Source of the DNA: Dysgonomonadaceae bacterium PH5-43
GTDB taxonomy: Bacteria > Bacteroidota > Bacteroidia > Bacteroidales > Azobacteroidaceae
NCBI GenBank assembly: GCA_029916745.1
Contig: JARXWK010000012.1
Span: 1 to 64,000, forward strand
Reading direction: 5' to 3'
Length of the DNA stretch: 64,000 bases
Part shown: piece after piece, positions 27,417 to 34,675 of the stretch
Position numbering within the stretch: the stretch's first letter is position 1
How the letters are laid out: the number at the start of each line of letters is the position of its first letter
Translations under genes and position numbers: made by a program
The notes under the pieces: model-generated
What the model saw: only the letters and a program-made list of their open reading frames with translations
What the model was told of the DNA's origin: nothing
Database searches by the model: none

Positions 27417-27661
27417 AAAAATGCAAAGCTTCACTTAGGGTCGTCTCTCTACTAAGAGACCCCTTCTCTCTCTTATTAGATAGGCGAGGTGTCTCTACTA
27501 AGAGCGGCGGGGTGCTTTAAGTATTAAGGCGAGGTCGTTCTACTAAGAGCGGCATCGGGTCTCTACCAAGAACGGCAAGGGGTATCTACTAAGAAGCAAC
27601 TCGCCTATCTAATAACAACGACAAGGGGTATGTAATAAGAAAGGCAAGGGAGTTCTACTAA
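27417..27661 (-). repeat. 23-bp periodic array, copy A
   Basis: Ten cores of the form TACTAA (with variants TTATTA, TATTAA, TACCAA, TAATAA) start at 27450, 27473, 27496, 27522, 27541, 27564, 27587, 27610, 27633 and 27656, i.e. a 23-base step with one disturbed unit. Between cores lie 17-bp segments that mostly begin GA and end TC but differ inside. At the low-coordinate end is a 44-bp block (27417-27460) that is the exact reverse complement of 51479-51522. There is no open frame through the array and no cas gene. It fills the gap between the metY 3' end and the propeller gene start. Confidence 0.9.
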
Positions 27662-27677
27662 CATCCTTGCCTTCTTT
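27643..27677. terminator. Hairpin after metY
   Basis: GGCAAGG (27643-27649) pairs with CCTTGCC (27665-27671), flanked by T-rich DNA on one side and A/T on the other. It overlaps the last array unit and could end the metY transcript. Confidence 0.45.
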
Positions 27678-27708
27678 TAATGAGAGTGTTTTGTTGGTAA
27701 GCCGCTTC

Positions 27709-28977
27709 TTACTTCAAAGCTTGTTTTATATCTTCAATCAGATCGTCTACATTTTCTATACCTACCGACAAGCGGATTAAGTCGGGAGCTACACCTGCTG
27801 CAATAAGTTGTTCGTCGCTTAGTTGGCGGTGAGTATGACTTGCAGGGTGAAGCACACAAGTGCGAGCATCGGCAACGTGAGTTACAATAGCAATAAGTTT
27901 TAAGCTGTCAATAAAGTCGATAGATGCCTCTCTGCCTCCTTTAAGTCCGAAAGCAATAACGCCACAAGAACCGTTAGGAAGGTATTTTTGTCCTAAGTCA
28001 TAGTATTTGTCATTCTTCAAGCCGCAATAGTTAACCCACGCTATTTTCTCGTTGCTTTCTAAAAACTCAGCTATTTTCTGAGCATTGTAGCAATGACGCT
28101 CCATACGAAGGTGAAGAGTTTCTAAACCGATGTTAGTAAGAAATGCATTCATAGGAGCTTGAATAGAACCTAAGTCTCTCATTAACTGAACAACAGACTT
28201 GTAGATATATGCCGCTTTGCCAAAAGCTTCTGTATATATCAATCCGTGATAAGAATCGTCGGGAGTTGTAAGTCCAGGAAACTTATCGGCGTTTGCATTC
28301 CAGTCGAAGTTACCACTGTCAACAACAACGCCGCCTACGCTTGTAGCGTGTCCGTCCATATATTTAGTTGTAGAGTGAATAACAATATCGGCTCCCCACT
28401 TTATCGGATTACAGTTAATAGGTGTAGCAAAAGTGTTGTCGACAATAAGAGGCACACCTTGCGAGTGAGCTATGCGAGCAAACTTTTCTATATCTAAAAC
28501 TTTAAGACCCGGATTGGCAACTGTTTCTCCGAACAAAGCTTTTGTGTTAGGACGAAAAGCTTTAGCTATTTCTTCTTCGCTTGCGTCTTGATCAACAAAA
28601 GTAACTTCAATGCCTAAGCGAGCCATTGTTACAGCAAATAAGTTGAATGTGCCTCCGTATATAGTAGATGCACTAACAAAGTGATCGCCCGAAGAACATA
28701 TATTAAACAGAGCGTAGAAAGATGCCGCTTGTCCTGAAGAGGTAAGCATTGCACCAACACCGCCCTCTAAGTTGCAAATCTTAGCAGCTACAGCATCGTT
28801 GGTTGGGTTTTGTAGGCGAGTGTAGAAATATCCCGACTCTTCTAAGTCGAACAATTTAGCCATTTGTTCGCTTGTTTCGTATTTAAATGTAGTACTTTGG
28901 TAAATAGGCAAAACTCTTGGCTCGCCTTTCTTTGGCGACCAACCCCCTTGTACGCATATTGTCTCTTTTTTATACAT
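27709..28977 (-). CDS. metY: O-acetylhomoserine sulfhydrylase
   Basis: PLP-dependent enzyme of the Cys/Met metabolism family, 422 residues, converting O-acetyl-homoserine and sulfide to homocysteine. The PLP lysine is K205 in HSTTKYMDGH; the opening TICVQGGWSPKKGEPRVLPI and the length of about 420 favour the MetY type over the shorter MetB/MetC enzymes. It lies 34 bases after argF' on the same strand, so the two may share a transcript. A cystathionine gamma-synthase activity cannot be excluded. Confidence 0.9.
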   Translation of the reverse strand: MYKKETICVQGGWSPKKGEPRVLPIYQSTTFKYETSEQMAKLFDLEESGYFYTRLQNPTNDAVAAKICNLEGGVGAMLTSSGQAASFYALFNICSSGDHFVSASTIYGGTFNLFAVTMARLGIEVTFVDQDASEEEIAKAFRPNTKALFGETVANPGLKVLDIEKFARIAHSQGVPLIVDNTFATPINCNPIKWGADIVIHSTTKYMDGHATSVGGVVVDSGNFDWNANADKFPGLTTPDDSYHGLIYTEAFGKAAYIYKSVVQLMRDLGSIQAPMNAFLTNIGLETLHLRMERHCYNAQKIAEFLESNEKIAWVNYCGLKNDKYYDLGQKYLPNGSCGVIAFGLKGGREASIDFIDSLKLIAIVTHVADARTCVLHPASHTHRQLSDEQLIAAGVAPDLIRLSVGIENVDDLIEDIKQALK

Positions 28978-29011
28978 TGTATTATCTATTTGTAGATTAT
29001 ATAATTATTAT

Positions 29012-29965
29012 TTATAAACTCTCAAGCATTCTTTTTAATACCACTTGGCAAGAAATTTCTCTGTTTGCCGCTTCTTGAATAACTATAGACTGAGGACTTT
29101 CAATTACATCGTCGGTAACTATCATATTGCGTCTTACAGGCAAGCAGTGCATAAACTTAGCATTGTTGGTAAGATTCATTTTTGCAGTATCTACAGTCCA
29201 AGCTCTATCGGTACTAAGTATTTTTCCGTAGTTTTCATCAGCAAAAGCCGACCAATTCTTAGCGTATATAAAGTCTGCCCCTTCGAAAGCTTTCTCTTGA
29301 TTGTATTCTATTTTAGCACCTCTAACAAACTTAGGATCGAGTTCGTATCCCTTTGGGTGAGTTATTACAAAATCAACATCGGCTTCGTTCATAAAGTCGG
29401 CAAACGAATTAGGAACTGCCTGAGGTAAAGCTTTAGGGTGAGGAGCCCAAGTGAGAACAACCTTAGGACGAGCCTTTGTTTTATGTTCTTCTATTGTAAT
29501 TAAGTCGGCAAAACCTTGAAGAGGGTGGGTTGTAGCCCCTTCCATACTAAAAACAGGCTTACCCGAATGTTTGATAAACATCTGTAAAATATTTTCGCTA
29601 TAATCTTCATCTTTATTTTCAAAACGGGCAAAAGAACGAACTCCTATAATGTCGCAGTAACAGCCCATCACAGGAATAGCTTCAAGCATATGTTCGGGTT
29701 TGTCGCCGTCCATAATAACACCTCTTTCGGTCTCTAACTTCCACGCACCCTGATTAACATCTAAAACCATAGTATTCATACCAAGATTCATAGCTGCCTT
29801 TTGAGTACTAAGTCTTGTGCGAAGACTCGAATTGAAGAAAACCATCAAAAGAGTTTTGTTGGTTCCTAAAGATTTATAACCAAATCTATTCTTTTTTATC
29901 TCTAAAGCTTCCTTAAGCGCAACCTTTATATCGCCTAAATCGTTTACATTGGTGAATGTTTTCAT
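29012..29965 (-). CDS. argF': N-succinylornithine carbamoyltransferase
   Basis: Transcarbamylase of the Bacteroidota arginine pathway, 317 residues. The carbamoyl-phosphate loop reads SSLRTR (about 46-51) and the C-terminal HCLP motif is present (MHCLPVRRN). Residue 90 is Pro in the loop GDKPEH; in the characterised Bacteroides fragilis enzyme Pro90 selects N-succinyl-ornithine, whereas Glu marks N-acetylornithine enzymes. It therefore makes N-succinylcitrulline. It precedes metY on the same strand. Confidence 0.92.
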   Translation of the reverse strand: MKTFTNVNDLGDIKVALKEALEIKKNRFGYKSLGTNKTLLMVFFNSSLRTRLSTQKAAMNLGMNTMVLDVNQGAWKLETERGVIMDGDKPEHMLEAIPVMGCYCDIIGVRSFARFENKDEDYSENILQMFIKHSGKPVFSMEGATTHPLQGFADLITIEEHKTKARPKVVLTWAPHPKALPQAVPNSFADFMNEADVDFVITHPKGYELDPKFVRGAKIEYNQEKAFEGADFIYAKNWSAFADENYGKILSTDRAWTVDTAKMNLTNNAKFMHCLPVRRNMIVTDDVIESPQSIVIQEAANREISCQVVLKRMLESL

Positions 29966-30045
29966 TTGTAATGTTGAATTATTCTTTATCGATTACAAAA
30001 TTACATTATTTTAATGTAATGTTTTCGGTTTTGAAATAAATAATC

Positions 30046-30053
30046 TATTTTTG
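30046..30053 (+). promoter_or_regulatory. -7 element, DUF3332 gene
   Basis: TATTTTTG, 60 bases before the DUF3332 lipoprotein gene. Confidence 0.55.
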
Positions 30054-30113
30054 CCGATTAATATTAAAGACAAAGAGATTATACTATCAATTATTAATTA
30101 AAAAAATTGTGTT

Positions 30114-30668
30114 ATGAAAAGAAAATTCACGGTTCTTGCAACTGTAGCTCTATTGAGTTCATCAATCCTATTCAGTTCTTGTATAGGTTCGTTCGGTTTG
30201 TTTAACAAACTTCTATCTTGGAATAAAAGTGTTGACAGCGAAAAGTGGGTAAATGAATTAGTGTTTTTTGCATTAGCAGCAGTTCAGGTTTATACTATTG
30301 CTTATGCTGTAGATGCTTTAGTGTTAAACTCAATTGAGTTCTGGACTGGCGAAAATCCTATTGCAGAGGCAAAAGTTCAAACTGTAGAAGTGGAAGATGC
30401 TTTGTACACTATCACAACTGACGAAAACGGTCATAAAATTCAAAAAGAAGATAGCGACGAAGTTATTGGTTTTATCTTTAATAAAGAAGATAATAGTTGG
30501 TCGTTAGATGCAATGGATCAAACAACTCCTTTGTTGAAATTTGTTGGAGAAGACCACGCTATGGTTTATCTTAACGACGGTTCTACAATGACTGTTAGTG
30601 TAGATCAAGCAGGTGTTTATGCGCTAAAACAAGTAGTTGAAAACAAATCTTACTTCGCAACAAAATAA
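30114..30668 (+). CDS. DUF3332 family lipoprotein
   Basis: Lipoprotein of 184 residues with lipobox Cys23 (LFSSC). Just after the anchor comes the family pattern IGSFGLFNKLLSWNKSV, a hydrophobic helix (about 48-70) and NSIEFWTGENPI, as in DUF3332 proteins; the C-terminal half is beta-rich. The function of the family is not known. It is a single-gene unit; 20 bases after it begins a dispersed intergenic repeat. Confidence 0.8.
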   Translation: MKRKFTVLATVALLSSSILFSSCIGSFGLFNKLLSWNKSVDSEKWVNELVFFALAAVQVYTIAYAVDALVLNSIEFWTGENPIAEAKVQTVEVEDALYTITTDENGHKIQKEDSDEVIGFIFNKEDNSWSLDAMDQTTPLLKFVGEDHAMVYLNDGSTMTVSVDQAGVYALKQVVENKSYFATK

Positions 30669-30680
30669 ATAAATGTTAAT

Positions 30681-30970
30681 GAGTGCTTGACAAGGTATCT
30701 TTAATTTTGTATCTTTGTGTAACGAAGAAGTATAAAGCTCTCGAGATATGTCTCGGGGGCTTTTTTTATGCTATAACTCAGGGAAATCAAAGTGTTTTAA
30801 ATGCAAAACTCGGTGTTTTTCGATACAAAACTCACTGAGTTTTAAGGTGAAAGATACTATGCTTTTTTAGAAGCTTACTGTGTCGATGCAAAAAAGTCTT
30901 TGTTTGTCAGAAAAACTATAGTTTGTAAGGAAATAGGAGTGGTTAAAGATTGTAAAATGAGGTTAAAGTT
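30681..30970 (+). repeat. Dispersed intergenic element, copy 1
   Basis: This stretch and 57887-58176 share the same order of parts: TTGACAA, 23 bases later a TAnnTTTG element, a short transcribed part with a terminator hairpin, an ACTCAC/ACTCGG-rich middle, AAAAAAGTCTTTG, and a 31-bp tail starting TGGTTAAAGATTG that is identical in 30 of 31 positions (30940-30970 and 58146-58176). The rest has diverged. From 30971 to the Fic gene I see only AT-rich DNA. Confidence 0.75.
30723..30767 (+). ncRNA. Mini-transcript of the dispersed element, copy 1
   Basis: Predicted from TTGACAA (30687-30693), TATCTTTG (30710-30717) and an intrinsic terminator at 30734-30767 (AAAGCTCTCGAGA paired with TCTCGGGGGCTTT through G-T wobbles, then seven T). 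The product would be about 45 nt and non-coding. A copy with the same spacing lies at 57929-57973. Confidence 0.45.
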
Positions 30971-31149
30971 AAAATTACTAAGATTGCTATTTTATTCATT
31001 TATTTATTAACTTTGTATGTTATAGATTCGAGAAAATAACTAAGACTTATCTTTTACAAAAAAGAAGAATTAGAAGATTCAAAAAAGAAATAAAATACTG
31101 TTTTGAGATAATTATAAGTGAAAGCTTTTATAAAGATAAATAATTGTGT

Positions 31150-32268
31150 ATGTATGATTTTGATGAATATATTAGGCAAGGCGAATTAGATAAAAAAGAG
31201 AAAAGCCAAATTTGGCAAACGGCTATTGGCTTGCAACAGGTTGATGGATTGAAACCGTCGTCTTATCTAATAGAAACAGCAAAACAGAATATAGAGGGTA
31301 GTATTACGATTGATGAAGTACAGCAACTTATTAAAAGCTATTATCAGTCGAAAGATAGTCGTATGCAAAGTGCCGAAGAAACAGAAGAGGCAGATAAAAC
31401 GTCGGTTAATATTGCCAAATTGTTGAACGAGCAAACTTTTGCATTTACATTAGTTGGTTTTATAGCTGTGCATAGGCGAATATTTGAAGGAGTTTTTAAG
31501 TTTGCTGGTAAAATAAGAGATTACAATATTACTAAAAAAGAGTGGGTGTTAAGAGGTGATACAGTATTGTATGTATCAGCTCCAGATATTAGAAATGCAA
31601 TAGAACACGATTTAGAACAAGAAAAAGCTTTCGACTACATAGGGTTAAATATGGACCAAATAACAAATCATATTGCAAAATTTGTATCTGGTTTATGGCA
31701 AATACACCCATTTGGAGAAGGAAATACACGTACGGTTGCTGTTTTTACCATTCAATATTTGCGTTCTATGGGCTTTAGTGTCGAGAACGACTTTTTTGCA
31801 AATTATTCGTGGTATTTTCGTAATGCTTTGGTAAGGGCTAATTATCAAAATATACAAAAAGGCGTAAAGCGTAATACTGAATACTTGGAGCTTTTTTTTC
31901 GTAATTTATTAATGGGCGAAAAGAATGAACTAATAAATAGGAATATGTTAATACAGGCTCCTCAAGAAATTTTGAAGAACGACAGTAAAAAGCTTGACCG
32001 AACAAGTACCGAACAACTTACCGAACAACTTAGTGAAAAAGAAAAAAGTGTAATTGCGGCAATTGCGCACGAGCAAATTTCTCTTAAAGAATTAATGGAT
32101 ATAATAGGTATAAAGCATCGCCCCACTTTTTTAGAGAATTATATAAATCCCGCTCTGGAACGTGGTTTAATCCGAACTTTATATACTCAAACCCCCAATC
32201 ACCCTCGTCAAAAATATTTACTAACACCGAAAGGACTGAATTACTACGAACTAACAAATAAAGCATAG
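31150..32268 (+). CDS. Fic domain protein with winged-helix C-terminus
   Basis: Protein of 372 residues, predicted AMP transferase of the Fic/DOC superfamily. The active-site motif begins at H186 and reads HPFGEGNTRT, where the usual Gly-Arg after Asn is Thr-Arg. An IEG motif near residue 50 (KQNIEGSI) sits where class II Fic proteins have an inhibitory helix, though its Ser/Thr is replaced by Lys. The last about 75 residues resemble a winged-helix domain (SEKEKSVIAAIAHEQI). The ATG at 31150 is preferred over a TTG two codons upstream. It is isolated, downstream of the dispersed element, suggesting an accessory gene. Confidence 0.85.
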   Translation: MYDFDEYIRQGELDKKEKSQIWQTAIGLQQVDGLKPSSYLIETAKQNIEGSITIDEVQQLIKSYYQSKDSRMQSAEETEEADKTSVNIAKLLNEQTFAFTLVGFIAVHRRIFEGVFKFAGKIRDYNITKKEWVLRGDTVLYVSAPDIRNAIEHDLEQEKAFDYIGLNMDQITNHIAKFVSGLWQIHPFGEGNTRTVAVFTIQYLRSMGFSVENDFFANYSWYFRNALVRANYQNIQKGVKRNTEYLELFFRNLLMGEKNELINRNMLIQAPQEILKNDSKKLDRTSTEQLTEQLSEKEKSVIAAIAHEQISLKELMDIIGIKHRPTFLENYINPALERGLIRTLYTQTPNHPRQKYLLTPKGLNYYELTNKA

Positions 32269-32315
32269 TATAACAAAAAAACATTGTATTTTTTTGTATT
32301 TACAAAAAAGAGTTC

Positions 32316-32323
32316 TACATTTG
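32316..32323 (+). promoter_or_regulatory. -7 element, ABC/GntR operon
   Basis: TACATTTG, 45 bases before the ATPase gene and directly before an inverted repeat that may be the GntR operator. Confidence 0.65.
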
Positions 32324-32324
32324 C

Positions 32325-32348
32325 AGTGTACTAATAAACTATTACACT
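32325..32348 (+). promoter_or_regulatory. Candidate GntR operator
   Basis: AGTGTA (32325-32330) and TACACT (32343-32348) form an inverted repeat at the expected transcription start; ACTAATAAA also occurs twice. The GntR-type repressor encoded at the end of the operon is the natural candidate ligand. Confidence 0.45.
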
Positions 32349-32368
32349 AATAAATAAAAAATGTTCTT

Positions 32369-33202
32369 ATGATTCAACTCGAAAATGTGAGCTTTAAGTA
32401 CAAGAAGAAGCAAGTGTTTGACAACTTCTCTCTTAGTTTTGAACAAGGAAAAATCTACGGACTGCTTGGCAAAAACGGAGCCGGCAAGTCTACCTTGCTC
32501 TATTTAATGACTGGTTTGCTTATTCCTCAAAAGGGGAAAGTGCTGTTTAATTACTACAATGTGTCGAAACGTACACCGGCGGCTCTTCAGGAAATCTTTA
32601 TAGTGCCCGAAGAATTTGATTTGCCTAAAATCAGCCTTAAAAGGTATGTAGCTATCAATAAACCTTTCTATCCTAATTTTAGTGAACAAGAGCTGGAAGA
32701 AAATCTAAGGTATTTCGACCTTGATATGACTGTTAATCTGGGCGAATTATCTCTCGGACAAAAAAAGAAAGTGTATATGTGCTTTGCTCTTGCTGCAAAT
32801 ACTTCACTTTTAATAATGGACGAGCCTACTAACGGATTAGATATTCCGGGTAAAAGCCAGTTTAAGAAGTTTATAGCTTCAAGATGTAGCGAAGATCGTA
32901 CTATTATTATCTCTACTCACCAAGTTCAAGATGTTGAAAAACTTATCGACCACGTGTTGATAGTTGAAGATAATACTGTTTATATTGATGCTTCGGTTGA
33001 TGATATTTGTAAGAAATTAAAGTTTGTAGAAGGCGAAACTTTGGTAGATCAAGAGCGCGCTATTTATGTGCTTCCTACCATTAAGGGTTGTAGTGCTTTA
33101 TATCCTAATGATAATGAAGAAGAATCAGAACTTAATTTAGAAATCCTATTTAATGCTCTGCTTAACAATCGCGAGGGAATTAATAAATTGTTTAACCTGT
33201 AA
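32369..33202 (+). CDS. ABC transporter ATP-binding protein
   Basis: ABC ATPase of 277 residues. Walker A GKNGAGKST at about 36-44, signature LSLGQKKKV at about 129-137, Walker B LLIMDEP and the switch His (STHQVQD) are present. It is of the drug/bacitracin export (YtrB-like) class, with a C-terminal extension of about 70 residues. It forms an operon with a membrane protein and a GntR-type regulator, the layout of YtrA-regulated exporters. Confidence 0.88.
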   Translation: MIQLENVSFKYKKKQVFDNFSLSFEQGKIYGLLGKNGAGKSTLLYLMTGLLIPQKGKVLFNYYNVSKRTPAALQEIFIVPEEFDLPKISLKRYVAINKPFYPNFSEQELEENLRYFDLDMTVNLGELSLGQKKKVYMCFALAANTSLLIMDEPTNGLDIPGKSQFKKFIASRCSEDRTIIISTHQVQDVEKLIDHVLIVEDNTVYIDASVDDICKKLKFVEGETLVDQERAIYVLPTIKGCSALYPNDNEEESELNLEILFNALLNNREGINKLFNL

Positions 33203-33214
33203 ATTTAATCTGTA

Positions 33215-34069
33215 ATGAATAATTTTTTTGATATAAAACGTTTCGGACTTGTATTGAGTAAGGATTTGCAAGAGAATGCAAAAAATTACCTAATGACTTT
33301 TCTTACTTTATTTGGTATGCTAACGCTGATATTAACTTTAATGTCGTGGTCGTATTACCAAACATTATCGTATGTGCCTTACGAACCTACTCTTCATAAT
33401 AACTGGTTATTGGGAGTGGCATCGTTTTTCTTCTTGGTTTTTGGAGTGTATTATGCCTCTACAACTATGAATGTAACAAATAATAAAACGAAGTGTATCT
33501 CTTATTTATCTTTCCCTGCATCTAACTTCGAGAAATTCTTTTCTCGTTGGCTTATAGTAACGGTAGGGTTTATAATAGCTTTCTTTGTTGCTTTGTTTTT
33601 GGCAGATATAGTAAGAATGTTTATCTGTTCGATGCGTTATCCAGATGTAGACATTAAGATGATAAGTCTTAAAACTTTGGTTAATCCTTCAAATGAATGG
33701 AAGGGGACGGAGCATTATACATTTCCTCAAATACAGTTCTTTATTCTTAGTTTGTGTTGGTATTTTTCATCGCAAGCAGTGTTTTTACTGGGTTCTACGT
33801 TCTGGAATAAAAACTCTTTCATAAAAACATTCGCTACAATGTTTGTTATTGCTCAACTGTTCGGACTGACTGCAACCATAACAGCAAGTCTTGCATTTGG
33901 AAGTGTAGATAAATATGTAAATGCTATGGAAACTATTAGACCGATGTTTGACGTATTTGATAACTTCGAAACTTGGTTTATGATTATACCATCTATAATC
34001 AATATTCTCTTTTGCTGGGTTCTTGCTTACTTTAGATTTACGGAATCGGAAATTGTTAAACGTTGGTAA
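33215..34069 (+). CDS. ABC transporter permease-like membrane protein
   Basis: Membrane protein of 284 residues with six hydrophobic segments (about 28-48, 68-85, 110-130, 180-205, 212-235, 250-270). It opens MNNFFDIKRFGLVLSKDL, typical of Bacteroidota ABC permease subunits next to GntR genes. It starts 12 bases after the ATPase gene and overlaps the regulator region, so it very likely forms the channel of that exporter. The substrate is unknown. Confidence 0.75.
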   Translation: MNNFFDIKRFGLVLSKDLQENAKNYLMTFLTLFGMLTLILTLMSWSYYQTLSYVPYEPTLHNNWLLGVASFFFLVFGVYYASTTMNVTNNKTKCISYLSFPASNFEKFFSRWLIVTVGFIIAFFVALFLADIVRMFICSMRYPDVDIKMISLKTLVNPSNEWKGTEHYTFPQIQFFILSLCWYFSSQAVFLLGSTFWNKNSFIKTFATMFVIAQLFGLTATITASLAFGSVDKYVNAMETIRPMFDVFDNFETWFMIIPSIINILFCWVLAYFRFTESEIVKRW

Positions 34070-34071
34070 TT

Positions 34072-34464
34072 ATGGACTTTAAACAACAGAAGGCAATATA
34101 TTTACAAATAGCCGAACGTATTTGCGATGAAATACTTACAGGGAAGTATCCAGAAGACGGACGCATACCTTCTGTAAGAGAATACGCGGCAATGGTAGAG
34201 GTAAACTTTAATACGGTAATGCGCTCTTTCGAGTATTTACAACTAAAGAAAATTATCTACAACAAAAGAGGTGTTGGTTACTTTGTAGCCGAAGGTGCGA
34301 AGGATATTGTATTGTCTACACGTAGAGATAAATTCCTTGAAAATGAACTCAATGACTTCTTTAGAAATATTTATGTGCTTAATATTTCTATGGAAGAGAT
34401 AACAGAGATGTATAGTAATTATGTAAAACTTAAAAATAATAATAGTAATGAGACCAACAACTAA
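34072..34464 (+). CDS. GntR family (YtrA-type) regulator
   Basis: Short GntR regulator of 130 residues. The winged helix-turn-helix is at about 10-75 (QIAERICDEILTGKYPEDGRIPSVREYAA, then VNFNTVMRSFEYL), followed by a short dimerisation helix region, the YtrA-type layout. The ATG at 34072 follows the permease stop by two bases; a TTG at 34063 inside the permease gene is less likely. It probably represses its own operon from the site at 32325-32348. Confidence 0.85.
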   Translation: MDFKQQKAIYLQIAERICDEILTGKYPEDGRIPSVREYAAMVEVNFNTVMRSFEYLQLKKIIYNKRGVGYFVAEGAKDIVLSTRRDKFLENELNDFFRNIYVLNISMEEITEMYSNYVKLKNNNSNETNN

Positions 34465-34540
34465 AATAATATTAGGACTTATAGCGGCTTCATACGTTCT
34501 TATGATATTATCAATGATAGTGTTGTCGATGATGGTTTAG
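34448..34540 (+). CDS. 30-residue membrane peptide
   Basis: The ATG lies inside the end of the regulator gene (17-base overlap) and opens a 30-codon frame ending TAG. The product starts MRPTTK and is otherwise one hydrophobic helix rich in Ile, Leu and Met. The overlap suggests translation coupled to the GntR gene. It may be a small subunit or the stub of a longer membrane protein. A terminator follows. Confidence 0.45.
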   Translation: MRPTTKIILGLIAASYVLMILSMIVLSMMV

Positions 34541-34575
34541 AGAAGGATTCATCATTAACTGTTCTGTGTAAAACG

Positions 34576-34617
34576 AAAGAGAGTGTGTCGAAATTCAGAA
34601 ATTGACACACTCTCTTT
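34576..34617. terminator. Bidirectional terminator
   Basis: AAAGAGAGTGTGTC pairs perfectly with GACACACTCTCTTT. It lies between the convergent ABC/GntR operon and mutS2 and can serve both. Confidence 0.85.
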
Positions 34618-34675
34618 GTTTTTGTAGAATTGTTAACCAATATGTAAATCTTATTCAGTAAACAACACTGATATT

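Noticed and set aside
27417-27661. CRISPR array
   Set aside because: The repeated core is only 6 to about 11 bases and the period 23 bases; spacers of about 13 variable bases with shared ends and no cas genes do not fit CRISPR.
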